DNA of 64,000 nt from Arenibacter sp. F20364 (lineage in GTDB: Bacteria > Bacteroidota > Bacteroidia > Flavobacteriales > Flavobacteriaceae). The notes under the pieces were generated by a model. The model saw only the letters and a program-made list of their open reading frames with translations, ran no database searches and was not told the DNA's origin. Both the position numbers and the translations under genes were made by a program. The stretch is taken from the NCBI RefSeq assembly GCF_023015905.1, contig NZ_JALKBD010000001.1, forward strand, positions 124,001-188,000. Reading direction: 5' to 3'. This document shows positions 54,723 through 63,112 of this stretch, piece after piece. Every line of letters begins with the position of its first letter. Position 1 is the first letter of the stretch.

Positions 54723-54756
54723 AAGAGGGGCTCAATGATAACATTGAGCCCCTCTT
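54723..54756. terminator. Bidirectional terminator between the dehydrogenase and eboA
   Basis: A perfect 14-bp stem (54723-54736 with 54743-54756) with a 6-nt loop, flanked by A-rich sequence on the left and TATATT on the right. It separates two convergent genes and ends 20 nt before the eboA stop. Confidence 0.8.
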
Positions 54757-54775
54757 ATATTAATAAAATAAAGAA

Positions 54776-55633
54776 CTATTCCTTAATGTTCCTCCATGTA
54801 ATACTTCCATTTTCAATTCCTTTTACAAGCTCGGGAAAACCATTCAACAGCTCCTTCGCTTCATTTGAATTGGAATGGTAACAACATAGCGCAGCAGCTT
54901 TTCCCTCAGCAATATTGTCACTGGAAAAAAGACGTTTCATGTCCTTTAAAATTTCTTCGTTCATAAAATTACTCACTGGCCTCCAAAAACAGGGATCTAT
55001 TTCCCTTGATGCCGCCCAACGTTCGTGGGCATAATCCGAAATAATTCTCGCCAATTCCTTATTACCCCTTTTTTCTACCTGAACAATGTCGTTTAGATTT
55101 TGTTGCATAAACGCAGCCTTAAGGTACATTTGGTTCCATTGCTGTTCATTAAAATACAATGCAGGATAAGGATTGTTTAGCGCTATAGCATCAAAAACTG
55201 TTGAGATGTTGGTCCTCAAGGCTTCAACGGCCTGAACTTTATAGTTTTCGGGATGGGGCAACAATACCAAAAATTTAAGGAAGGTTTCAAGCTCACTCTT
55301 ATCCGCCACTTCAATAATATTGGCCACTTTGGCCTTAAAAAAATCTTCCTTGGCCTCCAATACCTTGTATAGCAAATAAATTCTACCCATCTGCTGTAGG
55401 TTGGCGTGTTGCACTTCCAGGTACGCCTTAAATTCCTTATCATCCAATGGAAGTGAAAAGTCCTTGTCAGATTTAATTTTAGAGGGCACCAAACTATAGG
55501 TCAGATATAAATCCTTGGTCGACTCTGTTTCCACAATGCCTTCAATTTTTGACAGTAGCCATTGCATGTTTTCATTATCCACATTATCCTCTAAAATCTT
55601 CAGAAGCTGGACACCGATGTTCTCAAATAACAT
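54776..55633 (-). CDS. eboA: EboA domain protein
   Basis: A 285-residue, largely alpha-helical protein of the EboA family. Characteristic segments include L-T-Y-S-L-V-P-S-K-I, Y-L-E-V-Q-H-A-N-L-Q-Q-M-G-R-I-Y-L-L-Y, L-L-P-H-P-E-N-Y, A-L-R-T-N-I, V-F-D-A-I-A-L-N-N-P-Y-P and C-C-Y-H-S-N-S-N-E-A-K. No enzyme motif or signal peptide is visible; EboA proteins have no established activity. It is on the same strand as eboB-F but 8 kb upstream of eboB, separated by the three-gene oxidation module. It must have its own promoter; I could not identify one with confidence in the 177 nt upstream. Confidence 0.88.
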   Translation of the reverse strand: MLFENIGVQLLKILEDNVDNENMQWLLSKIEGIVETESTKDLYLTYSLVPSKIKSDKDFSLPLDDKEFKAYLEVQHANLQQMGRIYLLYKVLEAKEDFFKAKVANIIEVADKSELETFLKFLVLLPHPENYKVQAVEALRTNISTVFDAIALNNPYPALYFNEQQWNQMYLKAAFMQQNLNDIVQVEKRGNKELARIISDYAHERWAASREIDPCFWRPVSNFMNEEILKDMKRLFSSDNIAEGKAAALCCYHSNSNEAKELLNGFPELVKGIENGSITWRNIKE

Positions 55634-55810
55634 ATTACAATATATTTATCCCTTGTTAAACTATAAATTTTAATAAAACATGAAGTAAGTCAATTAGCAA
55701 TTCAAATTATTGCGAAATACTTACAAAGAAGGCTTAAATATAAAACTATATCAGCATAAAATACCGAGGTTTATGGTATTCTTTCTATTTTTGAAATAGA
55801 AAATTGCATT

Positions 55811-56392
55811 ATGTTAGGTTTAAAATTGCCCACAGACCCACGATGGGTCAACATTGTAGAAAAAAATATCGATGAAATATTAACGGACCATGCCTATTGT
55901 GAACAAAAGGCGGCAAGTACAGCTATTTCCTTGATTGTGAGCTTTCCTGAATATACAGAACTTACCCAAGAAATGATAGCGCTTTCCAGGGAGGAAATGG
56001 GACATTTTAAAATGGTACACGACCGTATATTGGCCCGTGGAAAAACACTGGGAAGAGACAGAAAGGACGACTATGTTGTGGCCTTATTAAAATTCTTCCC
56101 AAAAGGAGGCAGCAGAACTACCCAATTGGTACACCGTTTGTTATATGCCGCGTTAATAGAAGCTCGTAGCTGTGAACGCTTTAGATTGTTATCCGAGCAA
56201 TTACAGGACAAAGAGTTGGCAGATTTTTACCATAAACTAATGATCAGTGAGGCTGGGCACTATACCATGTTTCTCAACTTTGCCCGAAAGTATGGAGACC
56301 GAAAGGAGGTGGACAAGAAATGGGACGAATTACTGTCCTATGAAGCATCTATCATGAAGGATCTGGGCAATACCGAAACGGTCCATGGCTAA
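55811..56392 (+). CDS. miaE: tRNA-(ms2io6A)-hydroxylase
   Basis: MiaE, 193 residues, a ferritin-like di-iron monooxygenase that hydroxylates the isopentenyl group of ms2i6A37 in tRNA. The iron ligands are in place: Glu31, Glu62 and His65 (E-x-x-H), Glu117, and Glu147 and His150 (E-x-x-H). The N terminus M-L-G-L-K-L-P-T-D-P-R-W is typical. A -7 box TATTTTTG lies at 55786-55793, without a clear -33 element. It is divergent from eboA and convergent with ppx. Confidence 0.93.
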   Translation: MLGLKLPTDPRWVNIVEKNIDEILTDHAYCEQKAASTAISLIVSFPEYTELTQEMIALSREEMGHFKMVHDRILARGKTLGRDRKDDYVVALLKFFPKGGSRTTQLVHRLLYAALIEARSCERFRLLSEQLQDKELADFYHKLMISEAGHYTMFLNFARKYGDRKEVDKKWDELLSYEASIMKDLGNTETVHG

Positions 56393-56445
56393 GTAGCCTT
56401 CTGGCACATAAGACCTTGAGAAGCCCTATTTTACACTAGAACTCC

Positions 56446-57333
56446 TTACTCTTGGGTGTAGTATAGGGTTTTTATAATCCCGTCCGACAACCCTATTTTG
56501 GGGACATGAATTTTTTTGGCCCCGATCCACTTAGCAGAAGAAACAAAAATTTGCGTTGCAGGAATAATTACATCCGCCCTATCTGGATTTAATCCCAATT
56601 CGGAAACCCTTTCCTCAAAAGTTAGACTGGCCAGAAAATTATATTGCGCTCTTAACCAAATGTAGGATAAGGACTCCCCTTCCTTCCTGCCGGACATTTT
56701 ATGTAATTTATTAATGTTTCCACCAGAGCCAATGATCGATAAATTGGGCAAACCCATAACATTTTTCTTTAGCCATAGCTTCAATTCATTCCACATGGCA
56801 TCATCGACCAATCCATTTAAGAGCCTTACGGTTCCAATCTTAAAGGATTCCGACAATTTTATTTTCCCTTCGGAAAACAAAGTGAATTCGGTACTCCCTC
56901 CTCCTACGTCAATGTAGAGATAAGTCTCGTCTTTCCTTATCAAATTTTTCAGATCTGTAGAGGCTATAATTGAAGCCTCCCTTTCCCCGTCTATCAATTG
57001 AATCTTTACACCGGAAGCCTCCAAAATATTATCAATGACCATTTGACCATTATCCGCTTCCCTCATAGCCGAAGTAGCACAGGCCATATACTTTTCAACA
57101 CCATGTACATCCATTAAGAGCTGAAATGCCTTCATAGCATTCAACAAACGCTCCTCATTGCGCTTGGAGATGATCCCATTTTTAAATACGTCCTCCCCCA
57201 ATCTGATAGGCAATCTAACCAAGGCACTTTTTCTAAAGAGGGTATCCTTCCCTTCTTCTTCAATTACGTTATGGGTAAGCAAACGTATGGCGTTGGAACC
57301 GATATCTATTGCGGCATATTTCCGTACTTTCAA
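56446..57333 (-). CDS. ppx: Exopolyphosphatase / Ppx-GppA phosphatase (short form)
   Basis: A 295-residue ASKHA-fold enzyme. The phosphate loops A-I-D-I-G-S-N-A-I-R-L-L (N terminus) and V-G-G-G-S-T-E-F are intact. At 295 residues it has only the Ppx/GppA catalytic domain and lacks the C-terminal HD-like part of E. coli Ppx (513 residues). It degrades polyphosphate or pppGpp. It follows ppk1 after 14 nt, which supports polyphosphate as substrate. Confidence 0.92.
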   Translation of the reverse strand: MKVRKYAAIDIGSNAIRLLTHNVIEEEGKDTLFRKSALVRLPIRLGEDVFKNGIISKRNEERLLNAMKAFQLLMDVHGVEKYMACATSAMREADNGQMVIDNILEASGVKIQLIDGEREASIIASTDLKNLIRKDETYLYIDVGGGSTEFTLFSEGKIKLSESFKIGTVRLLNGLVDDAMWNELKLWLKKNVMGLPNLSIIGSGGNINKLHKMSGRKEGESLSYIWLRAQYNFLASLTFEERVSELGLNPDRADVIIPATQIFVSSAKWIGAKKIHVPKIGLSDGIIKTLYYTQE

Positions 57334-57347
57334 ATTGGATATTTATT

Positions 57348-59426
57348 TTAGGAATTCAATTTGTTTAGATAATAATCATAGGTCTCAAACTGTGATCGCA
57401 CCTTAGGTTTATTGTTCTTTCTATAGGCATTATCATGCTTTTCAGAAAACACCCTTGCTTTTACATTGTCCCTCCAAGAAATATCAAAAGTATCCAGAAG
57501 TTCCTGCTTAACATCCTCATCATAAATAGGCACCCCGACTTCTACCCTATAATCCAAATTTCTTGTCATCCAATCGGCAGAGGACATATATACTTTTGAG
57601 TTGCCGTCATTTCCAAAAATGAAGACTCTTGGATGCTCCAAAAATTTATCTACAATACTAATGGCCTCTATGTTTTCACTCATTCCCTTAACCCCGGGAA
57701 CCAAGCAGCAAATACCCCTGATTATAAGTTGAATTTTTACACCTGCCCTACTAGCTTCATACAGCTTGTCCACCATTTTATATGAGGTAAAACTGTTCAT
57801 TTTTATCTTAATATACGCCTCTTTGCCCGCCTTTGCGTTTTGAATTTCTTTATCGATCAACTTCTTGAACACATTTTTTGTGTAATGAGGAGAAACAATG
57901 AGATGTTTATATTTATTGATCTTATAAGTAGTCTCAAAGAAGTCGAACACTTTATTCAATTCCTTCAATATTCCATCATGTGCCGTAAACAAAGTATAAT
58001 CGGTATAGATACGGGCCGTAGATTCATTGAAGTTTCCGGTACTGACAAATCCATAGCGTTTAATCTGAGAGCCTTCCTCCCGCTCTATAAGACATATTTT
58101 ACTATGCACTTTTAGCCCACGAACACCAAAAATAAGCTTTACCCCCTCTGACTGTAACTGTTCGGCGTATTCAATATTGGCCTGTTCATCAAACCTGGCC
58201 TGTAATTCTATCTGTACTGTAACGTGTTTTCCATTTTTTACCGCGTTGATCAAGGATGCCGCTACCTGCGAGTTATCTGCTAATCTGTAGACAGTAATCT
58301 TAATATTCCTAACCTTGGGATCAAGGGCCGCCTCCCTTAGGAATTTAATGATATAGGAAAAGGTATGGTATGGGGTATACTGCAAGAAATCCTTTTTCGA
58401 GATATGTTCAAAAAGGCTTCCTTCCATAGAAATTCCCTGCACTGGTAGCGGGTTGATCTTAGCATACATTAGATCATTTCTACCCAAACTAGGAAAGCCC
58501 ATATAGTCTCGTCTGTTGTGATATCTTCCTCCTGGGATTACGCTATCCGTATCCTCGATATCCATTTTTCCCTTCAAAAAATTTAGAGTGTCCTTTCCTA
58601 TTCTCTTATCGTAAACAAAACGAACGGGATCACTTATTTTTCTGTGCTCTACGCTGGACGATATTTTCTCAATGAAGCTTTTACTAAGGTCGTTATCCAT
58701 ATCCAATTCGGCATCACGGGTAATTTTGATCATATGTGCCGATATGGAATCATAATCGAACATATTAAAAATACTACCCAGGCAATATCTGATAAGATCG
58801 TCCAGAATGATGATATAATTTTTATCACCTTCCTTGGGCAGCACCACAAAACGGTCTATGCCTTTGGGAATCTCTATAAGTGCGTATCGCTTTTCCCTTA
58901 GTTTATATTTGCTACCCGGTTGGTTCTTTAAAGTCAATTTTACCGCAAGATAGGCCGCCGTATCCTTCAACATGGGGAAGCCGACCAAATCGTTTAAAAT
59001 TATGGTCATCAAAACCGGACTTACCTTTTCGATGAAATAATTTTTGATAAAAGAACTTTGGTGGTCGGTAATTTCCGTTTCGTTTATCAAAAAAATATTC
59101 TGGTTTTCCAATTCCTTTTCTATATCGCTAAGTATTTTTAGACTTTTGGTCTGCTGCTTAATTACGATATCGGTAATTTCTTCTAGCAGATCCTTTGCCG
59201 TTTCTCCGCCCAAAACACTTTTTCCCGATCTCCCCGCTTCAAATATCCTTTTAACGGTTGCATACCTTACCTTAAAAAATTCATCCAAATTATTGGAAAA
59301 TATCCCCAAAAATCGGAGGCGCTCTATTAAAGGAACATTCTTATCCGCACTTTCCTGTAAAACTCTCTCATTAAAACTTAACCAACTAATTTCTCTATTT
59401 ATATATTGATTTTTATTCTTGATCAT
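57348..59426 (-). CDS. ppk1: Polyphosphate kinase 1
   Basis: PPK1, 692 residues, makes polyphosphate from ATP. The N terminus Y-I-N-R-E-I-S-W-L-S-F-N-E-R-V-L and the phosphorylated His region L-K-V-H-S-K-I-C-L-I are diagnostic; G-F-V-S-T-G-N-F-N-E-S-T-A-R and the C-terminal S-S-A-D-W-M-T-R-N-L are conserved. Its start overlaps the sixA stop by 4 bp (ATGA), and ppx follows 14 nt later. The three genes form a polyphosphate operon. Confidence 0.96.
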   Translation of the reverse strand: MIKNKNQYINREISWLSFNERVLQESADKNVPLIERLRFLGIFSNNLDEFFKVRYATVKRIFEAGRSGKSVLGGETAKDLLEEITDIVIKQQTKSLKILSDIEKELENQNIFLINETEITDHQSSFIKNYFIEKVSPVLMTIILNDLVGFPMLKDTAAYLAVKLTLKNQPGSKYKLREKRYALIEIPKGIDRFVVLPKEGDKNYIIILDDLIRYCLGSIFNMFDYDSISAHMIKITRDAELDMDNDLSKSFIEKISSSVEHRKISDPVRFVYDKRIGKDTLNFLKGKMDIEDTDSVIPGGRYHNRRDYMGFPSLGRNDLMYAKINPLPVQGISMEGSLFEHISKKDFLQYTPYHTFSYIIKFLREAALDPKVRNIKITVYRLADNSQVAASLINAVKNGKHVTVQIELQARFDEQANIEYAEQLQSEGVKLIFGVRGLKVHSKICLIEREEGSQIKRYGFVSTGNFNESTARIYTDYTLFTAHDGILKELNKVFDFFETTYKINKYKHLIVSPHYTKNVFKKLIDKEIQNAKAGKEAYIKIKMNSFTSYKMVDKLYEASRAGVKIQLIIRGICCLVPGVKGMSENIEAISIVDKFLEHPRVFIFGNDGNSKVYMSSADWMTRNLDYRVEVGVPIYDEDVKQELLDTFDISWRDNVKARVFSEKHDNAYRKNNKPKVRSQFETYDYYLNKLNS

Positions 59427-59911
59427 TCTTTTAATTGTTTTGGAAAAAGTGTCTGTACCGTAGTTCCTTTAGCCACGGCACTCCAATCGTTAGTGTCAAA
59501 TTTTATTTGTACCAGCCCGCTAGTGGGAACATTGTCAATATACATGTTTCCTAGGGAATTGGCAATATGCGTAAAAGCCTCGTTGTGCCCAAAAATAATA
59601 ACCGTATCCTTGTCATTCTTCAATCCTTTAATAAACCGATATACATCCTCACCCGAAAAATCATAAAGTTCATTGGACAGTGCAAAATTGGCAATTGGAA
59701 AATTAATTGTTCTTAAAAATATCATTGCGGTGTGAAGGGCCCTATTCGCCAGACTTGAATAAGCAGCGTCGATATGGATTAAATTGGATAGAAATTTACC
59801 GGCCACTTTATGGACATCTTTTATGCCCCTTTCCAATAGTGGCCTATCCTTGTCCGAAACACTATATTCCCAAGAAGATTTTCCATGCCTGACCAATATT
59901 ACCGTTTTCAT
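59423..59911 (-). CDS. sixA: SixA-type phosphohistidine phosphatase
   Basis: A 162-residue histidine phosphatase. The R-H-G motif is L-V-R-H9-G-K-S-S-W, and the second His lies in I-F-G-H-N-E-A-F. The length and simple architecture match SixA, which dephosphorylates His residues on phosphotransfer proteins. It overlaps ppk1 by 4 bp and is the first gene of the sixA-ppk1-ppx operon. PPK1 works through a phosphohistidine intermediate, so a functional link is possible but only inferred. Confidence 0.88.
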   Translation of the reverse strand: MKTVILVRHGKSSWEYSVSDKDRPLLERGIKDVHKVAGKFLSNLIHIDAAYSSLANRALHTAMIFLRTINFPIANFALSNELYDFSGEDVYRFIKGLKNDKDTVIIFGHNEAFTHIANSLGNMYIDNVPTSGLVQIKFDTNDWSAVAKGTTVQTLFPKQLKE

Positions 59912-59950
59912 ACATTTGCGTTTATTTGTTCATAAATTCCCACTACTATT

Positions 59951-59967
59951 CCAATACAGTGTATTGG
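59951..59967. promoter_or_regulatory. Palindrome between pdxH and sixA
   Basis: CCAATAC-AGT-GTATTGG, 7-bp arms with a 3-nt centre, in the 63-nt gap. It could be an operator or a weak terminator for pdxH. No T-run follows. Confidence 0.3.
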
Positions 59968-59974
59968 CCAGATG

Positions 59975-60622
59975 TTAAGGCGCCAACCTTTCAATTTTCC
60001 AATCGTAATCGGCTTGCAAACTATAACGTATCCTATCATGCAATCTATTGGGTCTCCCTTGCCAGAATTCTATGGACACAGGCTTTACTATAAATCCACC
60101 CCAATATTTGGGTCGTTCTATCTCCCTATTTTCATATTCCTTCTCCAAATCTTTTAATTTCTTTTCCAAATATTCCCTATTTGGAACCACCTCGCTTTGC
60201 TTAGATACTATTGCACCCAGTTTGCTACCGTCCGGTCGAGATTCAAAATAGCCGTCAGATAAATTTTCAGCTATTTTCTCCGCCCTTCCCTTTATAATAA
60301 TCTGCCTTTCCATATTGGGCCAAAAAAAAGAAATGCAAACATTGGGATTTTGAGCTATGGCCCTCCCCTTTTCACTTTCGTAATTGGTATAAAAAATAAA
60401 ACCTTCAAAGGTGTATTTTTTCAATAATACTACCCTGTTCTTTGGAAACCCGTCCAGACCCATAGTGGAAACGGTCATAGCATTGGGTTCATCTACCCCA
60501 TCGGAAGCCTCTACCTCATGAAACCATTTTTGAAATAATTCCATAGGGTTAAGCGAAATAACCTCTTCTGTAAGTGAGCTTTTTTCATAGGATTTTCTAT
60601 AATTCCCTAGGTCTTTTTGCAT
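59975..60622 (-). CDS. pdxH: Pyridoxamine/pyridoxine 5'-phosphate oxidase
   Basis: PdxH, 215 residues from the ATG at 60622. A TTG at 60679 would add nineteen residues unlike the family. The FMN enzyme makes PLP from PNP or PMP. Typical segments are A-M-T-V-S-T-M-G-L-D-G-F-P-K-N-R-V-V-L-L-K, I-F-Y-T-N-Y-E-S-E-K-G and the C-terminal W-Q-G-R-P-N-R-L-H-D-R-I-R-Y. PLP is needed by ThrC in this window. Confidence 0.95.
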   Translation of the reverse strand: MQKDLGNYRKSYEKSSLTEEVISLNPMELFQKWFHEVEASDGVDEPNAMTVSTMGLDGFPKNRVVLLKKYTFEGFIFYTNYESEKGRAIAQNPNVCISFFWPNMERQIIIKGRAEKIAENLSDGYFESRPDGSKLGAIVSKQSEVVPNREYLEKKLKDLEKEYENREIERPKYWGGFIVKPVSIEFWQGRPNRLHDRIRYSLQADYDWKIERLAP

Positions 60623-60791
60623 GTGAACTCTTGAAAATTTATATCGTGAAAAGTTAATACACAAAATTGCACAAAACAAACTGAATCACGAAAAGTAAGC
60701 CAAATTATTTTGAACCCTTGATCCCCCAATAATTGGAATGGAAAAACATTTGGCAAGAAGGTCAGCAGACCAATTGTTGGTTGAGTTTAAT

Positions 60792-61697
60792 TTAAAGATC
60801 AAACTCCTTCCCGTCGTCCGCAAGCTCAACATTTGGAAATATGCTTTTGGCCTCTTCCTTAAAAAGATCCAATGATTGGTACCTCGTTGAAAAATGCCCT
60901 AATATCAACTTCCCAACATTAGCCTCCCTTGCAATAGTAGCGGCCTCTTTGGCAGTGGCATGTTTTGTTTTTGGTGCCAATCTTTTTTCCGACTCCAGGA
61001 ATGTGGCCTCATGATACAGTACATTCACCTCTTGGATCCAAGGAATAATTTTCTTTGAAAAGGCAGTATCACTACAAAAGGCATAACTCTTGGGAGCAGG
61101 CGGATCAAAGGTCAATAAGGCATTGGGTATTACCTTACCGTTGTCCAAAGTAATATCCATTCCGAGCTTAATATTCTGAAAGTAACATTTGTCTATTTCG
61201 TATTTGCCAACAGCGGCGATATTTAATTTTCGCTCCCCCAACTTCTCTTTAAATAAAAACCCATTGGTATACACCCTGTGTTCCAATGGAATTGTGGTTA
61301 TGGATACCTTGTCGTTCTCATAAATCATTTCGGGTTCCAAGGAAGTTAATTCGTGGAAAATAAGAGGATAATTGGTCCATGAATCTCCCAATTTAAGAAA
61401 TAGGGTAATCGCCTCTTTTATTCCTTTTGGGCCATAAATATGCAATTCACTTGTCCTGCCCAATAATCTAAAAGTTGATATTAATCCCGGTAAACCAAAA
61501 AAATGATCTCCATGAAGATGCGATATTAAAATATGATTAATCCTAGAAAACTTAATCTTGCTTTTTCGCAATTGCACCTGTGTACCTTCGCCACAATCTA
61601 TTAAAAACAAATGATTCTTAATCTCAAGTACTTGTGATGTAGGATTGTTCAATGATCTTGGTGTTGCAGCATAACAACCCAATATGGTTAACTTCAT
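60792..61697 (-). CDS. rnz: Ribonuclease Z (tRNase Z)
   Basis: A 301-residue beta-lactamase-fold endonuclease that trims tRNA 3' ends. The zinc signature is H60-L-H62-G-D64-H65, with further ligands in Y-H-E-A-T-F and L-I-L-G-H-F-S-T-R-Y. Length fits the short bacterial form. Many tRNAs in this lineage lack an encoded CCA (tRNA-Ser here lacks it), which makes tRNase Z processing necessary. Confidence 0.95.
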   Translation of the reverse strand: MKLTILGCYAATPRSLNNPTSQVLEIKNHLFLIDCGEGTQVQLRKSKIKFSRINHILISHLHGDHFFGLPGLISTFRLLGRTSELHIYGPKGIKEAITLFLKLGDSWTNYPLIFHELTSLEPEMIYENDKVSITTIPLEHRVYTNGFLFKEKLGERKLNIAAVGKYEIDKCYFQNIKLGMDITLDNGKVIPNALLTFDPPAPKSYAFCSDTAFSKKIIPWIQEVNVLYHEATFLESEKRLAPKTKHATAKEAATIAREANVGKLILGHFSTRYQSLDLFKEEAKSIFPNVELADDGKEFDL

Positions 61698-61843
61698 AAA
61701 AATGAAATATTGAAAGTAGAAAATGGAAAGTCAAACTCTGATTGTTATATAGACTGCACCTAATTATCCGCCAAAACCAAATGTCTTAGACAGGCACTAT
61801 CATTACAATCTTACTCCCACTATCACTTATAAATTATAAATTA

Positions 61844-62176
61844 TTATAGCTCCAAATCCCTCTCGATATCCTCCATTTCTATAATATCCTTTGCCTCCTG
61901 AAGGGTCGGCACGACACAGATATTATCCGGAACCTCATCATAGGATACTTTTTCAGTGACCAACACAAAAGATTTTTTGGTTTTTCGATGTGCATCGGAG
62001 AACTCCAAAAATTCCAAAACATCATTGGAGGTAAGTTTTGAAAAGGAAAAAAGATTTACAATAATATGATCGTTCTTAATTTTAGGGTACACATCCCTAA
62101 AATTTGAAAGAAACTTATTTAAGGAGATATTCTCTTGGAGAACCGTGGTTACATTCCCTTCTTTATCCAAAATCAT
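61844..62176 (-). CDS. STAS-like small protein, not a ribonuclease
   Basis: A 110-residue protein with the beta-alpha pattern of a single STAS domain: N-D-H-I-I-V-N-L-F-S-F-S-K-L-T, a helix N-D-V-L-E-F-L-E-F-S-D-A-H-R, then K-S-F-V-L-V-T and an acidic tail. In flavobacterial genomes relatives are often labelled ribonuclease Z, apparently because of the neighbouring rnz; it has no metal-binding residues of that family. It lies 7 nt after pyrB and 146 nt before rnz. Function unknown. Confidence 0.7.
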   Translation of the reverse strand: MILDKEGNVTTVLQENISLNKFLSNFRDVYPKIKNDHIIVNLFSFSKLTSNDVLEFLEFSDAHRKTKKSFVLVTEKVSYDEVPDNICVVPTLQEAKDIIEMEDIERDLEL

Positions 62177-62183
62177 AAGCTTT

Positions 62184-63110
62184 TTATTTAATTTTTGAAG
62201 CCAACAAATAAATCACCGCCATACGTATGGCTACCCCATTTTCTACCTGGTTCAGTATGATGGACTGTTTTGAATCCGCTACATCACTGGTTATTTCTAC
62301 CCCGCGGTTTATGGGTCCCGGGTGCATAATTACAATTTCCTTGTCCAAACTATTCAACAACGCCTTATTTACCCCAAACTGTTGGGTATACTCCCTTGTT
62401 GTAGGGAAATAACTAATATCCAGTCGTTCATTCTGAATACGAAGCATATTGGCTACATCGCACCAATTTAGAGCCTTGCGCAGATTGGTTTCCACCGAAA
62501 CACCCAAGGATTCTATATGCTTGGGCAGTAAGGTTTTGGGTCCGCAAACCTTAACATTGGCACCTTGTAATTGCAAGGCAAATATATTGGAAAGTGCCAC
62601 CCTTGAATGAAGAATATCTCCTACGATGACCACATTTTTCCCAGCTACATCCCCTAATTTTTCCCTGATGGAATAGGAATCCAACAGCGCTTGGGTAGGA
62701 TGCTCATGGGCACCATCACCTGCATTGACTATGGCCGCCTTTACATGCTTGGACAGGAATATTCCCGCCCCTGGATTTGGATGGCGCATTACCACCATAT
62801 CCACTTTCATGGATAGTATATTATTTACCGTATCAATCAAGGTTTCCCCTTTTTTAACAGAAGATTGAGCTGCCGAAAAATTAACAACGTCTGCGGACAA
62901 CCTCTTTTCTGCCAATTCAAAGGAAAGTCGTGTTCGGGTACTGTTTTCGAAAAATATATTGGCTATGGTAATATCACGCAGGGAGGGAACTTTTTTGATA
63001 GATCGATTGATCACTTCCTTAAAATGATCCGCAGTTTCAAAAATGAGCTGAATATCCGATTCTTTCAGATATTTGATTCCCAACAAGTGTTTTACACTTA
63101 ATTCGCCCAT
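62184..63110 (-). CDS. pyrB: Aspartate carbamoyltransferase catalytic subunit
   Basis: PyrB, 308 residues, condenses carbamoyl phosphate with aspartate in pyrimidine synthesis. The carbamoyl-phosphate loop is F-F-E-N-S-T-R-T-R-L-S-F-E; H-P-T-Q-A-L-L-D and M-H-P-G-P-I-N-R-G are conserved. It follows pyrR after 2 nt. No pyrI regulatory subunit is adjacent, as in PyrR-type operons. Confidence 0.97.
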   Translation of the reverse strand: MGELSVKHLLGIKYLKESDIQLIFETADHFKEVINRSIKKVPSLRDITIANIFFENSTRTRLSFELAEKRLSADVVNFSAAQSSVKKGETLIDTVNNILSMKVDMVVMRHPNPGAGIFLSKHVKAAIVNAGDGAHEHPTQALLDSYSIREKLGDVAGKNVVIVGDILHSRVALSNIFALQLQGANVKVCGPKTLLPKHIESLGVSVETNLRKALNWCDVANMLRIQNERLDISYFPTTREYTQQFGVNKALLNSLDKEIVIMHPGPINRGVEITSDVADSKQSIILNQVENGVAIRMAVIYLLASKIK

Positions 63111-63112
63111 AC

